Positions 1 to 11,500 of a stretch of 64,000 nt of DNA are shown piece by piece; positions within the stretch are counted from its first letter, which is position 1; every line of letters starts with the position of its first letter. This DNA comes from Zizania palustris (Eukaryota > Streptophyta > Magnoliopsida > Poales > Poaceae). A program made the translations under genes and the position numbers. The DNA is taken from contig JAAALK010000285.1 of assembly GCA_019279435.1 (NCBI GenBank), positions 70,788,249-70,852,248 on the forward strand, given 5' to 3'. The notes beneath the pieces were generated by a model. That model did no database searches. It saw only the letters and a program-made list of their open reading frames with translations, and was not told the DNA's origin.

Positions 1-2458
1 AATGGGAGGTAAACTGACTTCCTTTGTCGGACACTATTTTCTTGGGCACTCCATGAAGGCACACAATGCGTGCCATGTACAATTCTGCGAGCTTAGGGCC
101 ACTGAAGGTCGTCTTAACGGCTATGAAGTGTGCTACTTTCGTTAGCCGGTCAATGATTACCCAAATAGAGTCATATCCAAGCTGGGTCTTTGGGAGTCCG
201 GTAATGAAATCCATATCGATTTCTTCCCACTTCCATTCAGGCAGTTTAAGTGGCTGTAGCAGTCCTGCAGGTCTCTGATGTTCTGCCTTTACCCTTCTGC
301 AGGTGTCACATTCTGCGACGAACTGAGCAATCTCTCGCTTCATGCTAACCCACCAATAACGTTCCTTCAGGTCTTGGTACATCTTGGTACTCCCGAGATG
401 GATGGAGTATAAGGTATCATGGGCTTCCCTAAGGATAAGGGTTTTTATCTCGGGTTTATCTGGCACACATATCCGGGTTCCAAACCATATGGTGCCATCT
501 TCGTCTTCCAAAAATCCTAGGGCTTTACCTTGTCTCATGTTCTCTTTAATGGTGGCTATATCCGGATCTTCCAACTGGGCTTCTCGGATTTGCTCGAGCA
601 GGATAGGCCGGGTTTCCAGGGTGGCTAGATATGCTCCTGTGGTTAATCCAAGGTTTAGCTTTTCCATCTCCTTATAGAGTAAAGGCGCATGATCCTGAAC
701 CATGACGACGGTGCAATATCCCTTACGACTCAATGCATCAGCTACCACATTGGCTTTTCCAGGGTGGTAGTGAATACCTAAGTCGTAGTCCTTTATTAAT
801 TCCAACCATCGCCTTTGCCTCAGATTGAGGTCCGGCTGCGTGAAGATGTACTTCAAACTCTTGTGATCCATAAAGATTTCGTAGCGGTTTCCGACCAAAT
901 AATGCCTCCCGAACTTCAGGCTTGGCATCCGAAATGTGACGATAGTCCCTTCTTCACTGGTCACAATCACTTTTCTGAGGGCACATCCTATCACCCCTTG
1001 GTGTTTATTGAGCCAATCCATTCCTAGAATGAGATCCAAGCCTTGGCATTCTATAAGGATGGGATCGGCCCAAAATATGGTGCCGTGGATATCTATCCAT
1101 ACCTTTGGGCTATAGGTTAGGGCTAGGGTTTGTTTTCCCGGGGTGACTATTTGCACGGCTCTTGGTAGTTCTTTTATGTTTAGATTGTTCTTTTCCACAA
1201 AAGCAGTTGATACGAAGGAGTGCGTAGCTCTAGTGTTAAACAAAACCACTGCAAGTGCTGAATGTACCATGAACTTACCAATCACGATCTCAGGTGCGGC
1301 CTGGGCTTCTTCAGCGGTGACGTGATTGACTCGGGGGCGGATGGCGGGGTTCGCTGCAACTCCTTGAGTACGCTTGGGATGGGGGCACGAATTGGAGTAA
1401 TGCCCCTCCTGGCGGCAGTTGAAGCATACCACGGGCTTGTCGTGCTTGTCGCGCAGGATCTCCGCCTTCTTTGCTGGGGCGGGTGGTGCAGCTGGTGCGG
1501 CCGGAGCGGGGCGAGGCTGTCTGGCTCCGGCGTTGGCGGCTGGTGGCGCCGGGCGATACACTGGTCGGGGGTGGTATTGGGGCGCCGGTGGAGGAGGTGT
1601 GAAACGGGGCCTCTGTGCCATGCCCTGGTTTTGCCTAAAGGCAATCATTCTCTTCTTCTTCAGGTCGACCTTGTTCTGCTGGGTCTCCTGAATGATAGCT
1701 TTATTAACCAACTTTTGAAAGTTGGCGTAATCCCCGGAAATGAGTTGAAGGGACAACTCATCCTTCAGTCCTCGAAGGAACTTGGACTGTCTGGCCACGT
1801 CGGTACGGACTTCTTCAGGCACGTACCGGGCTAGCCTGTTAAACTCGTGTAAGTATTCTGTCACGGACCTGCTCCCCTGCTGCAGGTCCCGAAATTCCTG
1901 CTGCTTCTGCGCAATGATACCGTTTGGGATATGGGCGGCCCGGAAGGCATTAGAGAACTCTGCCCAGGTATGGACATGTCCTTCGGGCAGAGTCTCACGC
2001 AGGTTGTCCCACCATTCTGCGGCGGGACCCTAGAGCTGGTGGGCGACAAAGGCCACCTTTTCCTGCTCAGTGCAGGTCAGAAGGTCTAGCTTCTTTGCGA
2101 TAGTCCGTAACCAATCCCCAGCCTCCATGGGGTTGGTTGTGCTTGAAAAGGTAGGTGGGCGGACTCGGAGGAACTCCGAGAGCTGAGAGGCGGGAGCGGG
2201 AGCTGGTGTGGCGGGGCGAGGCAGGTCGGGCTGTTGGTGGAGGCGGAAGAACTAAGCCTGCTGCTCTTGCATCTGCTGCTGCTGTTGCTGCATATGGTTC
2301 AATAAGGCAGCGACCAACTGGTTCTGAGTGGCCATCATCTCAGCCACCGTGGGGTGGTTGGCGACTGGGGCTTGCCTTTGTCCGGTTGCTCCCCATTGTG
2401 GCAAGTTGCCATTTTCTCCTCCGTTCTAGGGAGCGTCAGAGCCTTGAGTGTTGGTCAT
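1..2458 (-). pseudogene. F gag-pol polyprotein, internally deleted and broken
   Basis: One minus-strand frame runs from ATG at 2458 to the window edge. It reads a Q-rich gag N-terminus, a gag core, a CCHC knuckle (CFNCRQEGHYSNSC, about 1386-1426), protease, then the RNase H C-terminus (MDHKSLKYIF), the integrase zinc region and the integrase core (DSIWVIIDRL). Three in-frame TAG stops interrupt gag at 2426-2428, 2252-2254 and 2030-2032. Below 2030 the frame stays open to base 1. The protease catalytic triplet, normally D-S/T-G, reads N-T-R (Asn codon at 1235-1237), so the enzyme should be dead. Protease (GMDWL, near 1019) passes straight into the end of RNase H near 920-935, so reverse transcriptase and most of RNase H (roughly 400 residues) are missing without loss of frame. 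Confidence 0.88.
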
Positions 2459-2638
2459 CCTGATGTTTCCAAAATAAACATCTTCTTAGGGGAAACAAAT
2501 GCTAAGCTTTATTTCAAAAAGGGTCGTTCTTGCGATTACATTTATTGTATTTTATTTAATTCTTCACTCATGCCTTATATTTGACATGAATGGCAATACA
2601 ATCAAGTAAAAGAAAAAAATCAATTGTAAAAACTACGT

Positions 2639-3427
2639 CTAGGGCAGCTCAGGGGACGGCTCGATCACGGGCTCGGCGGAGACGGTCGGAGTCGTGGAAC
2701 TGGAGAGTCCGACGGGTGGAGCACTGCCTGAAATCCTCTTGGGCCTCACGGTGGGGATCCGAAGCAATTTCCGCTTGCGGGGCGGAAGGGGTGCGATCTC
2801 CTCGATATCCTTCTTCAACTCCTCGATCTGATGGTGGAGCTGAGGATTGGTGGCGACGCGCTATCGTAGGATCTCATTCTGGCGCCATAACTCCTCTGCC
2901 TCGGCAGCCAATCGGTGTCCCTGCTAGATGCGGCGACGAAGATCTCCGTTCTCGCGGTTCAGATCCTCAGAAGAATGTCGGTAAAAGGCGATCGTATCGC
3001 GCTGTCCATTGGCATCCTACAGTGCCTCATAGTGGAGCTCATCCATTGCCTTCAACAGGCGCACTGTATGCCCAACCGTAGAGTGACGCTGGGAGAGGGT
3101 GCTGACGTAGTCACTGTGAGGACTCCCTGGGGTACGAAGAGGCACGAAGCGATAGTCCGTGTCGTAGAGCTCACTATCGTAGATCATCCGGAGCTCGGTG
3201 AGGGCCTGGAGGGCGGTGCGCTGACTGGCAACTAATAAGGTAGGTCCTCCTCCTCGATAGGTGTGGGCTGTCGCGAAGGTGACCTCACAGAAGCTTTCTT
3301 CCTCATTGGGGAAGACTCCATGGTACATCGGCTCGTGCTCGTATCCGAGGAATCCAACTAGCATGCGCAACTCGCGGATGAAACCGGCCTCGTCGCGAAG
3401 GTTCCCACTCATGGTACGGACCGGCAT
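2639..3427 (-). pseudogene. F extra ORF upstream of gag, unknown function
   Basis: ATG at 3427 opens a frame of about 262 codons ending in TAG at 2639-2641, between PBS and gag. It is interrupted by three further TAG codons, the first at 3017-3019. The N-terminal half is well ordered (start MPVRTMSGNLRDEAGFIREL). The middle is rich in E, R, L and Q and looks coiled coil. The C-terminus is proline-rich with a basic patch (PPRKRK) that could be a nuclear signal. I recognise it only as an additional retrotransposon-borne ORF in the leader; it has none of the capsid, protease, RT or integrase motifs. It may be a spliced or alternative gag partner. Function unknown. Confidence 0.6.
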
Positions 3428-3549
3428 CTACAAAAGAGAGAAAGTTTTTGTGAAAATCTCGGAAGATGAGAAGATAAGTAATTTTGTAAGAAATTATGGT
3501 TAATATAAGTCCTAGGGTCAGGTCTGTTTGGCTTCCTACAGTCAAGTCG

Positions 3550-3561
3550 GCTCTGATACCA
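3550..3561 (-). promoter_or_regulatory. F primer-binding site (initiator Met tRNA)
   Basis: Minus strand reads TGGTATCAGAGC three bases inside the LTR end, a perfect match to the complement of the plant initiator-Met tRNA 3' end. It fixes the LTR boundary at 3565 and the orientation of F. Confidence 0.9.
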
Positions 3562-6044
3562 TCTTGTCACGCCCCGATCTAATAATTCAGGACTTTGTTG
3601 AAATTCCATAGAAAATCAATAAAACAAGACGTTCATCATGCGACCACGTACAATACGGGCAATCATTCACGGTTCGTAGACCGCATTAATACAAAAGTGA
3701 ATAAAGGTGAAGAGAAACTAATAAAATCAAGGGTCCTAGATGAACGCCTCCTTCCAGTCTCGCCTTGACTGGGTCGCTACTCTAGACCTGCATCCTCCTC
3801 GTAGTAGATGGGCTCTAATGGTGTAAGTCAATGGGGTGAGTACAGATGTACTCAGCAAGCCACCGAATGCAAATATAATACAAGGTAATAACAAGGGAGT
3901 TAGTGGCTAATTTTGCGGAAGAAGCATAATTGTAAAGCATTAAATGTGATCAATTTATTAGTACTGAAAAGTAAACATGTGTATGCATCGTCATCTTCTA
4001 ACTCGAGGAGTACGTTTTACCTCCTCGCACAACAGTCCTTACATGCCATGAATAACTCAACCATTCAAACAATTGTAAACTAACTGCGAGTAGTCACACA
4101 ACCCGCCCTTGACCGTGGGCTCGACTTTTCGAAAAGATTAAATTACTCTGATCAGAGATGTACCGCTGTACCCACAAGGCACACACTCATCACTTACACC
4201 AAAGTGTAACGAGATGACCCATTCCACGGGAACTCATGCCAAAACCTTCCATATGGTCCCCTCCTACTCAACAGCACCCTCTTATGGGTTTCGTATCGTG
4301 TCTCGACGTGTCGAGTTTCCACCATACCCCCCCTTGAGCCATCGTCGGTACAAGGCGCCCTGAGGGCTAGCCCCTTGCCCCCTCCACTATGGTGCCGAGA
4401 GTCGGAGTGTTCCATACTTCCGGTTAGGACTTACCCATTAGACTTGTGGTTGGTACGGAAGTGCTTTGCAACAGATCCCGCAGACCGGTCCTTATAGTGC
4501 CCCGGGTGCGACCAACCAGTTTCCGAGCTTGCACCCGGAACCCACCATACTTATAACTTAGCCAACTCCAACAGAGTCCAGAGACGAGAATAACGGGGAA
4601 TTTCATATAGCAGAATCCATCTATCTACGACTCATTCTTTATTTCCTATAGCAGTTGTGCCGGTACATTGGGCACTAGCTAATATAATATTTTTAGAGTG
4701 ACAAGGAGTTAAGGCTCAATAAGCATGGCTTGGGTTTGCACACAAGGACGGGGATCTAATAAATATAAGTGTAGGGCTTGATGTTTGACTAATGCAATAT
4801 TAACCTATGAGTTATAGCGATAATTTATTAAAACATGGGCTCAATAATGATCAACTGTTTCCACAAGAGGGGTCGATGACTTGCCTTGCTCAGAAAAGGG
4901 TGAAGGTGGAACCTCGGAATAGAACTCCGGCTCCTCGACGTACTCGTAGTCTTCTCGATACGGAAAAATAAACAACACATTCAATAAATCATCACAAAAC
5001 ATAAGCAAACAAGTTTTATGGTTTAATTATGTGAATTGAGCTTTATTGCACTGAGGTTATATTTAATATCATTAAAAGTTAAATTTTAGGTGTTTTTACT
5101 AATTTATTTCCTGAATTATTAATTTATCCCTAAGGGGTTTCTATTCATTTAATCTATAAGTTTATTTTGTGCTAAAGTAACATACTATTTTTATGGCATT
5201 AAAGTGCAGAGAATAATATACAGAATTTAACAAAATTTGAATGGTGAATTTTGGAGTTAAAATGAGCAAGTTATGAATTTTCATAGTTTAAATCAATTTC
5301 TGGAATTTTATTTAAACAAAAAATGGATTTTAGTCCACGGTGAGCCAGGCTCACGGTGGATCTCGGTACTGTGCGCGTGGACCGGCTGATCCGGAGCCGT
5401 TGGATCTAGATCTGGCAGCCAGGCGTGAGGCAGGAGGGGTTAAGTGAAATCGGACGGTCCAGATTAAAACATAGCGAACGGGTACGCGGGGACGCACCAG
5501 ATGGAGTCAACATTTTAAATAGCGATCAACGGCCAGGATTAAAGGGTACCGGTTTGACCAGATCCGAGGGCCTGGATTAATTCCCGAGGGGATTTAATCG
5601 TAGCCCTCCGATCACGATCGAACGGCTGCGATGCGGTCCGGCACGGCACGGGCGTAAGGGGCACATACCCCCTTCGTTTCCGGTAACGGCGACCTCGGGT
5701 GCGGCGGCGATGGCGGCGGCGAGTGTCTACCGGCTTAGATTTATGCAAAAATGGAAAGCGGAGACCGAGGGGAGTGTGATGGTACCGGTGATGGCGACGG
5801 CGGACGTCTGGCGGCGACCGACAGCGAAGGTAGACGGCGTTCATGGTCAACGGAGCGGATGCCGAGGATGGGTGGGCTCCGGCGGTCATGATGGTGGCGA
5901 CGGCTAGGACGGAGGGGGTCCGAGGTGGCGGCGATTGGTGGCCAGAGGTGGAGCGGGAGAGAAAAACCGAAGACCAAGAGGGAGCGCTGTGAAGGCTATG
6001 GCTCGAGCTCAGGGGGTGTGGGCTGAGTGCGGCGAGGGGAGGGG

Positions 6045-6052
6045 TTTTTATA
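6045..6052 (-). promoter_or_regulatory. F LTR TATA box
   Basis: Minus strand TATAAAAA in a CCCTATAAAAACCCC context, the usual plant LTR promoter form. Transcription would start roughly 30 bases downstream, near 6015, making about 0.8 kb of U3. Confidence 0.65.
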
Positions 6053-6314
6053 GGGGTCGCCGGCGGTCGATAAGGCAAGGGAAATGAAGGAAACCCGAAA
6101 GGGTTCCTTCCATACTCCGGCGAGGGTTCCATCCATGCGGGCCATCTTCCATATTCGCTAAAACGCATGGTATAAAGATGGAAGGGGGTCGAGGCGATGC
6201 AAGGAAGGGAGTCCAGGGGCCGATCGGGCGAAATCGGGCGGCCGGCGGCGAGGAAAGGAAAGGTGGTCGCCGGAAGGAAAGGGGAGCGATCCCCTTCCAT
6301 CGGGGACGAAGGTC

Positions 6315-6339
6315 CTGACAGGTGGCCCCCACCTGTCAG
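6315..6339. repeat. Perfect inverted repeat in the F LTR
   Basis: Eleven-base arms CTGACAGGTGG and CCACCTGTCAG surround a CCC spacer. A shorter relative with arms GACAGGT/ACCTGTC lies at 6472-6492. Both are in the U3 part of the LTR, upstream of the TATA box. This motif family is common in grass genomes. Confidence 0.8.
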
Positions 6340-6822
6340 TGGCCGAAACGGAAAAGGAAGGGGGCCGACAGGCGGGTCCCGATGGTCACAGAGTGCGGAA
6401 AGGGCACGGGTGGCTGACGGATTGGCCAGGCGGGGACGGGCGCGGGGAGGAGAGAGGGGGCGCGAGCGCCTGACAGGTCGGTCCCACCTGTCGGTGGCTG
6501 GCGGCTTGGGCTGGGCTGGGCTAGAAGAAATCCGAGGATGAGGCCCATTAGGAATTAAAAATTTTTTTCTGATTAAAATTATTCCAGTAATTCATTTATT
6601 TGATTTAGGGTTGAATCACTGTTGATAAAAATTTGTAAAAATTCCTGAAATTATGTTTTGGCCTCTAGTTTATTTCATAAATTTTTCAAGTCCACATTTT
6701 GAATATTCTTCCCTGTTTGGCTTTAATAGGGCTCTTTTAGGGTTTTTCCTTAATAAATTCAGAAATATCTTTAATAATATTTTTCTACTATTTTATTTCC
6801 TTTTAATTCTTGGGGTGTTACA

Positions 6823-7760
6823 TGTGCCCTTCGTCTTCATCTGCGGTGAGCGAGCCCCTCGAACAGAAGCTGAAGATGATCCAGGCGGCGATGAAGATGA
6901 TGAAGGGCTCTAGGATTCGCTATGGAGAGATCTCCGGGCAAGTAGCCGGAATCGGAGTCCTTCGACACCTTGAAACCGTCGAGATTTCTGTTGCTCCAGT
7001 GGGGAGTTCTACGCCTGCAGGCTTCACCGATGAAGACTTGTTGTGTCCTTCTTTAGATGTGGTTTTTGCCTGGGAAGCCTTCCAGGCGACCTGGAAGACA
7101 GATCACAAAGCTGCCGCCAAGACTTGGATTGACGAGGCTCGCCGGCAGAAGCAAGATCAAACGAAGCCTCTAGCTCTGACTCCACCGGCTCTGCCAACCG
7201 ACCCACGGGTTTAGCTTCGTAGGGTGCTTAAGCATGTACAAGAAATCTTGTAAAGCCCTTTATCTTAATGAATGAAAAGTTTATAAACGGGAAGTCTTTG
7301 TTTGGATGTTTATTTTTAGGTTTTATTATGCCCTTCGGAACCTGACTTTGAAAAATTGGAGCCTAATGAAGGGCTTCGCCAGCAGTGGGCTATCCTCGAA
7401 AGCTTAAGGCCTTACCAGCACTCGCGCTTTTCTGTTCCTCGAGGGGATCAAGGGGAAATAGCACCTAATATTCAACGCGAAGTCCTAGCTTATATTAAAG
7501 AAGAGGATAAGGAAGCAACATCTCCATCCTCAGAGTATGTAGATTGGTATGACTCGGAGTACCAAGTGAAAGACCCAGCGGAGGTTAGCTCTGAAAGACT
7601 TCTGTTATGGGCTGAACTTCAAGAAGAGCAGAAAAAGATGCGAGCTTCGAAGAAGAAAGGCACTCGAACTAAGAGGAAAGTTTTGAGAACTCCAGGCTCC
7701 GAAGACCGAAGCGGTCCTAGAAGTATCTCTAGAGGTCGGAGGGTCTCCGCTTTTATTTAG
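6823..7760 (+). pseudogene. E antisense gene, last part of exon 4 and exon 5
   Basis: This runs opposite to E pol and is the homologue of the last two exons of the A2 antisense gene. Exon 4 sequence (6823-7208) reads IRYGEISGQVAGIGVLR... and ends in a codon CGG followed by GTTTAG. Intron 4 (7209-7319, 111 bp) ends in TTTATTTTTAG. Exon 5 (7320-7760) holds about 146 codons with a basic segment (KKKGTRTKRKVLR) and ends in TAG. Intron position and phase match A2 (46801-46887). F inserted at 6822/6823 and cut off the 5' part. Exon 5 is open throughout here, whereas A2 has a premature stop in it. Function unknown. Confidence 0.75.
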
Positions 7761-8553
7761 GCTTAGACTAGAATTTCTCTTAATGTAATGTAATATGATT
7801 ACCCAATTACTATAACTTGTTTCAGAAGCATCACTTGATTGTTCCTTAATCCCCTGCCCCTCCTTGTGGGTGGGGGACCATACACATTGCAATAGGGTCC
7901 GTCAGACACAATGATTGATATAACAACCTGATGCTTCACATAACACTTGGTAATCATATTTTACTCTTTCATAGAGTTCTTCGAACTACACGTTCGTATT
8001 TTGATGTTTATAAATTTCGGAACTAAGTGTATACTTGTAAGCTCCGATAACAATCGCTTAAGACTTTAAAAAGTGTTTCATTGGGCCGGAATCGTGAAAG
8101 CTTATTGCTTGGTCGCATACGACTCTTTACAGATGCTTCGAACCCGAAGGCCGGAAATCTGTTCTTTTAAAGTCCTTGGACTCTTCTATGGATCCTAACA
8201 AGTCGGAGCCTGGAATCCGTAGGGTTTGGCCACCTTCGGCTCTTTTATAGATGCTTCGAACCCGAAGGCCAGAAATTTATTCTTTTAAAGTCCTTAGACT
8301 CTTCTACGGATCCTAACAAGCCGGAGCCTGGAATCCATAGGCTTTGGCCACCTTCGGCTCTTTTATGGAATCCTTGAACCGATGGTTTAAAGGTCGTTTG
8401 CTGGGTTCCGATAAAATATGCTTACCTCTGCAAGCATCTTCGTTCCCCTGATGCGTCCACCAGGGGTAAGGAATATTTGAAGAGTAAGCATAATTTGAAC
8501 CTCCATCTTTATTTAACTTGGAAAGGTACTTTACAATTGATTACAAGGAGCCC
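7761..8553. other. E spacer between antisense gene and pol
   Basis: This is non-coding sequence between two converging genes, the antisense gene ending at 7760 and pol ending at 8554. It contains the 118-bp tandem repeat below and no open frame with recognisable content. Confidence 0.7.
8131..8366. repeat. 118-bp tandem repeat, two copies plus a degenerate third
   Basis: Units start at 8131 and 8249 with AGATGCTTCGAACCCGAAGG and include TTTGGCCACCTTCGGCTCTT. The same 20-base core recurs, on the other strand, in every 61-bp unit of the corresponding A2 spacer (45602-45965). Confidence 0.85.
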
Positions 8554-11500
8554 CTAAGCGTAATAACGTTTAAGGTGCTCCGCATGCCATGCATGCTTCA
8601 ACTCTTCCCCTTCTAAATTAGCTAACTTAAATGACCTGAGGTGCCCTAAGCGTAGGATAATATATGGTCCTTCCCATTTGTTTTCTAGCTTCCCCGGAGC
8701 ATTACACTTCGTAGCACCAAATGACCTGGTCTAAGTTCATTCACTTTTATTTTTGGGTCATACCATGCCTTCGTTTGGTCTTGGTACTTCGTTAGATTGG
8801 CGACAGCTCGAAGCCTTGTCTCTTCTAACAAGTCCAGCGAAGTGTTTCTTTCATCATCATTCCTAGGCTCCATTACGCGAAGGGATCCACCTTTATTCTC
8901 CGTAGGGGTCATGGCCTCGTCTCCGAATAATAGACTAAATGGGGGGAAGCCCGTGGACCTAGCTTGAGTGGTCCGAATGGACCATAGAATTTTAGGGAGC
9001 TCTTCGGTCCACAGCCCCTTAGCTAACCCAACAATCCTTTGATTCAAACCGAAGAGAATATTTCCATTTGCCCGCTCGACGGCTCCGTTGGATTGAGGGT
9101 GGTGAACAACTGCGAAGCATAACTTGATGGCCAAGCCTTCGCAAAACTCTTTAAAGGGTTCGGCTTTGAATTGTGTGTCGTTATCAACAGTTAACTCCCT
9201 GGGCACTCCGAACCAGCAAATGATAATCTACCAAAAGAATTTTTGTACATTTCTTGAAGTGATAGCAGTTAGGGGTTCAGCTTCGACCTACTTAGAAAAA
9301 TATTCGATTGCTACCACCGCAAACTTCAAGCTGCCTTTTGCCATTGGAAAAGTGCCGATGAGATCCATTCCCCATCGCACCATTGGCCATACCGGAGCAA
9401 TAACTTGAAGAGGTTTCGGTGGCCGATGGCTCCGCCTACCCATCCACTAGCACCCTTGGCAGGTTCGAACCAATTCTTCTGCATCTCTTACAATTGTTGG
9501 CCAATAAATCCCCTGTCGAAGTGTCTTTCCTGCTAGAGCACGAGAGGCTAGATGGCTGCCGCACAGGCCTTCGTGAATCTCCCGAAGTATATCTTGTCCT
9601 TCGAGTTGTGAGATGCACCGAAGTAGGGGAGAACAAACTCCGGCTTTATAAAGTATTCCGTTGACAAGCTCATAATTTCGAGCCCTTGCTTGGAGCCTTC
9701 GGAAATCCAAACCTTTTACTGAAACTGCACTGTTTTGTAAAACATCTAAAATTGGAGTCCGCTAATCAGTGACTAGAATGCAAATGACCTCTACGGAGGG
9801 TAGTTGATGCACCGTAGGCTTGATAAGTTCTTCATAAAAAGCACCCTCTAGGACATCTAATTCTCCGGCTGCAGCCTTCGCTAGAATATCTGCAAGTTGA
9901 TTATCCGCTCGATGGATGCTTCGAATAGAAATTCCTTTAAACAATGCTTCGGTCTTGCGGATTTATTCTAAATACTTTGCAAGATGCGGATTCCTGGCTT
10001 GGAAGCTCTTGTAAACATGCCCTACGACAACTTGGGAATCATTTTTATTATAATTCTTGTTGCTCCAAATGCCCTTGCTTTTTGGAAGCCTAGCAGGATT
10101 CCTTCGTATTATGCAATATTATTGGTGGTCTTAAAGTTGAGCCTCGCAGAATACATGACCTTCTGTCCTGACGACAATATTATTATCGCTCCAGCTCCGG
10201 CACCAGATGCCTGATAGGCTCCGTTAGAAAAAATTGTCCACAGACCTTCAAAGGTTTCTTCAGGAGCCCAAACTGCGGATGCAGTCCATTCAGCCACGAA
10301 GCCAGCTATTACTTGGGACTTAATAGTTGTTCTTGCTGTGAAGGAAATACCGAAGGGGGCTAGCTCGACATCCCATTTTCCGATCCTACCCGTGGAGTCT
10401 TTGCTCCGAAGCATATCACCAAGGGGATACGAGGTAGGGACAATAAGATTGTGTGCTAAGAAGTAATGCTTTAGCTTCTGCGAGGCCATTACCAAAGCAT
10501 AAACAAATTTTTCGAGCTTGGAGTATCTTGTCTTTGCTCTAGACCAAGCTTCTGAGATGAAGTATACTGGGTTCTGCACCCGTTTTCCTTTAAGCTCTAT
10601 TTCCCTGACCCGCACTGCACTTACTGCGGAGCCCATTGCTACAAGATAAAGAAGGAGAGTTTCTTCTGGGAGGGGCACAATAAGCATTTATAGATTCCCA
10701 AGATAATCTTTAATATCATCGAAGCTCTTCTAGCACTGTGGCATCCATTGGAAACTCTCGGACCCCTTTAGAGCATTTAAAATCGGGAGGCTTCATTCTG
10801 CTGATCTGGCCAGGAATCTACTGAGGGCTACGAGCCGTCCTGTCAGCTTCTCGACTTGCTTTAGATTTTCTGGTGGATCCATTCTTTGCAGTGCACTTAT
10901 CTGCGTCGTGCTAGCTTCGATTCCTCTACTCGAAACTAAGTACCCTAGAAATTTTCTAGCTTGCGCCCCAAATATACATTTTTCAAGGTTGAGGCGAACT
11001 CCACATGCTCGGAGGCTCTCAAAAGTTTCAGCTAAGTCTAGGCTATGATGGTGCTTTACAACACTCTTTATTACAATGTCATCCGTATAGGCTTTGACAT
11101 TTCAGTTTATTTGGTGACCAATAGCCTTAGCAATAAGACGTGAAAAAGTAGCCCCGACATTCTTCAAGCCAAAAGGCATTCAAACATAACAAAATACTTC
11201 GTAAGGAGTTATGAAACTTGTGTTGGCTTCGTCTTCGTGCTTTAGCCAAACTTGATGATAACCGGAGTATGTGTCCAGGAAACATAGAAGTTCGGAGCCA
11301 GCCATAGAATCCACAAGCTGATCGATACAGGGCATAGGGTAGGGGTCTCATGAGAATGCTTTATTTAGTGACGTGAAGTCGATGCACATGCGCCACTTGC
11401 CAGAGCCCTTTTTCTTGAGACAAACAGGGTTAGCCAACCACTCCGTGTGGGATACTTCCCTGATAATTCCTGCCTTCAGCAATTTTTCCACCTCCACCTT

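Larger units (their letters stand above)
1..6822 (-). mobile_element. Element F: Tekay/Del-like Ty3/gypsy LTR retrotransposon, left end outside window
   Basis: Reading on the minus strand the order is 5' LTR (6822-3565), PBS (3561-3550), an extra ORF (3427-2639), then gag-pol from 2458 off the window edge. The element sits inside the antisense gene of element E: E coding sequence resumes exactly at 6823, so TGTGC (6823-6827) is the expected target-site copy, to be matched beyond the left edge. The lineage call rests on the single gag-pol frame, integrase sequence style and an LTR that begins TGTAACACCCC. No chromodomain is visible because the integrase C-terminus lies outside. Confidence 0.85.
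3565..6822 (-). repeat. F 5' LTR, 3258 bp
   Basis: On the minus strand the LTR begins TGTAACACCCC at 6822 and ends GGCGTGACA at 3565, next to the PBS. Its promoter half (about 5340-6540) is strongly GC-rich, while the outer ends are AT-rich. Open frames here (for example minus 5539-6300) have no recognisable domain and I treat them as chance frames in GC-rich sequence. The long stretch from about 3600 to 5340 is the untranslated downstream part of the LTR and shows no gene. Confidence 0.9.

Noticed and set aside
1262..1834. 190-codon plus frame opposite F gag
   Set aside because: Shadow of the minus-strand gag-protease frame, which has knuckle and protease motifs.
5539..6541. Open frames of 70-253 codons on both strands in the F LTR
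   Set aside because: GC-rich LTR promoter sequence, overlapping frames on both strands, no domain, low-complexity Pro/Arg/Ser content.
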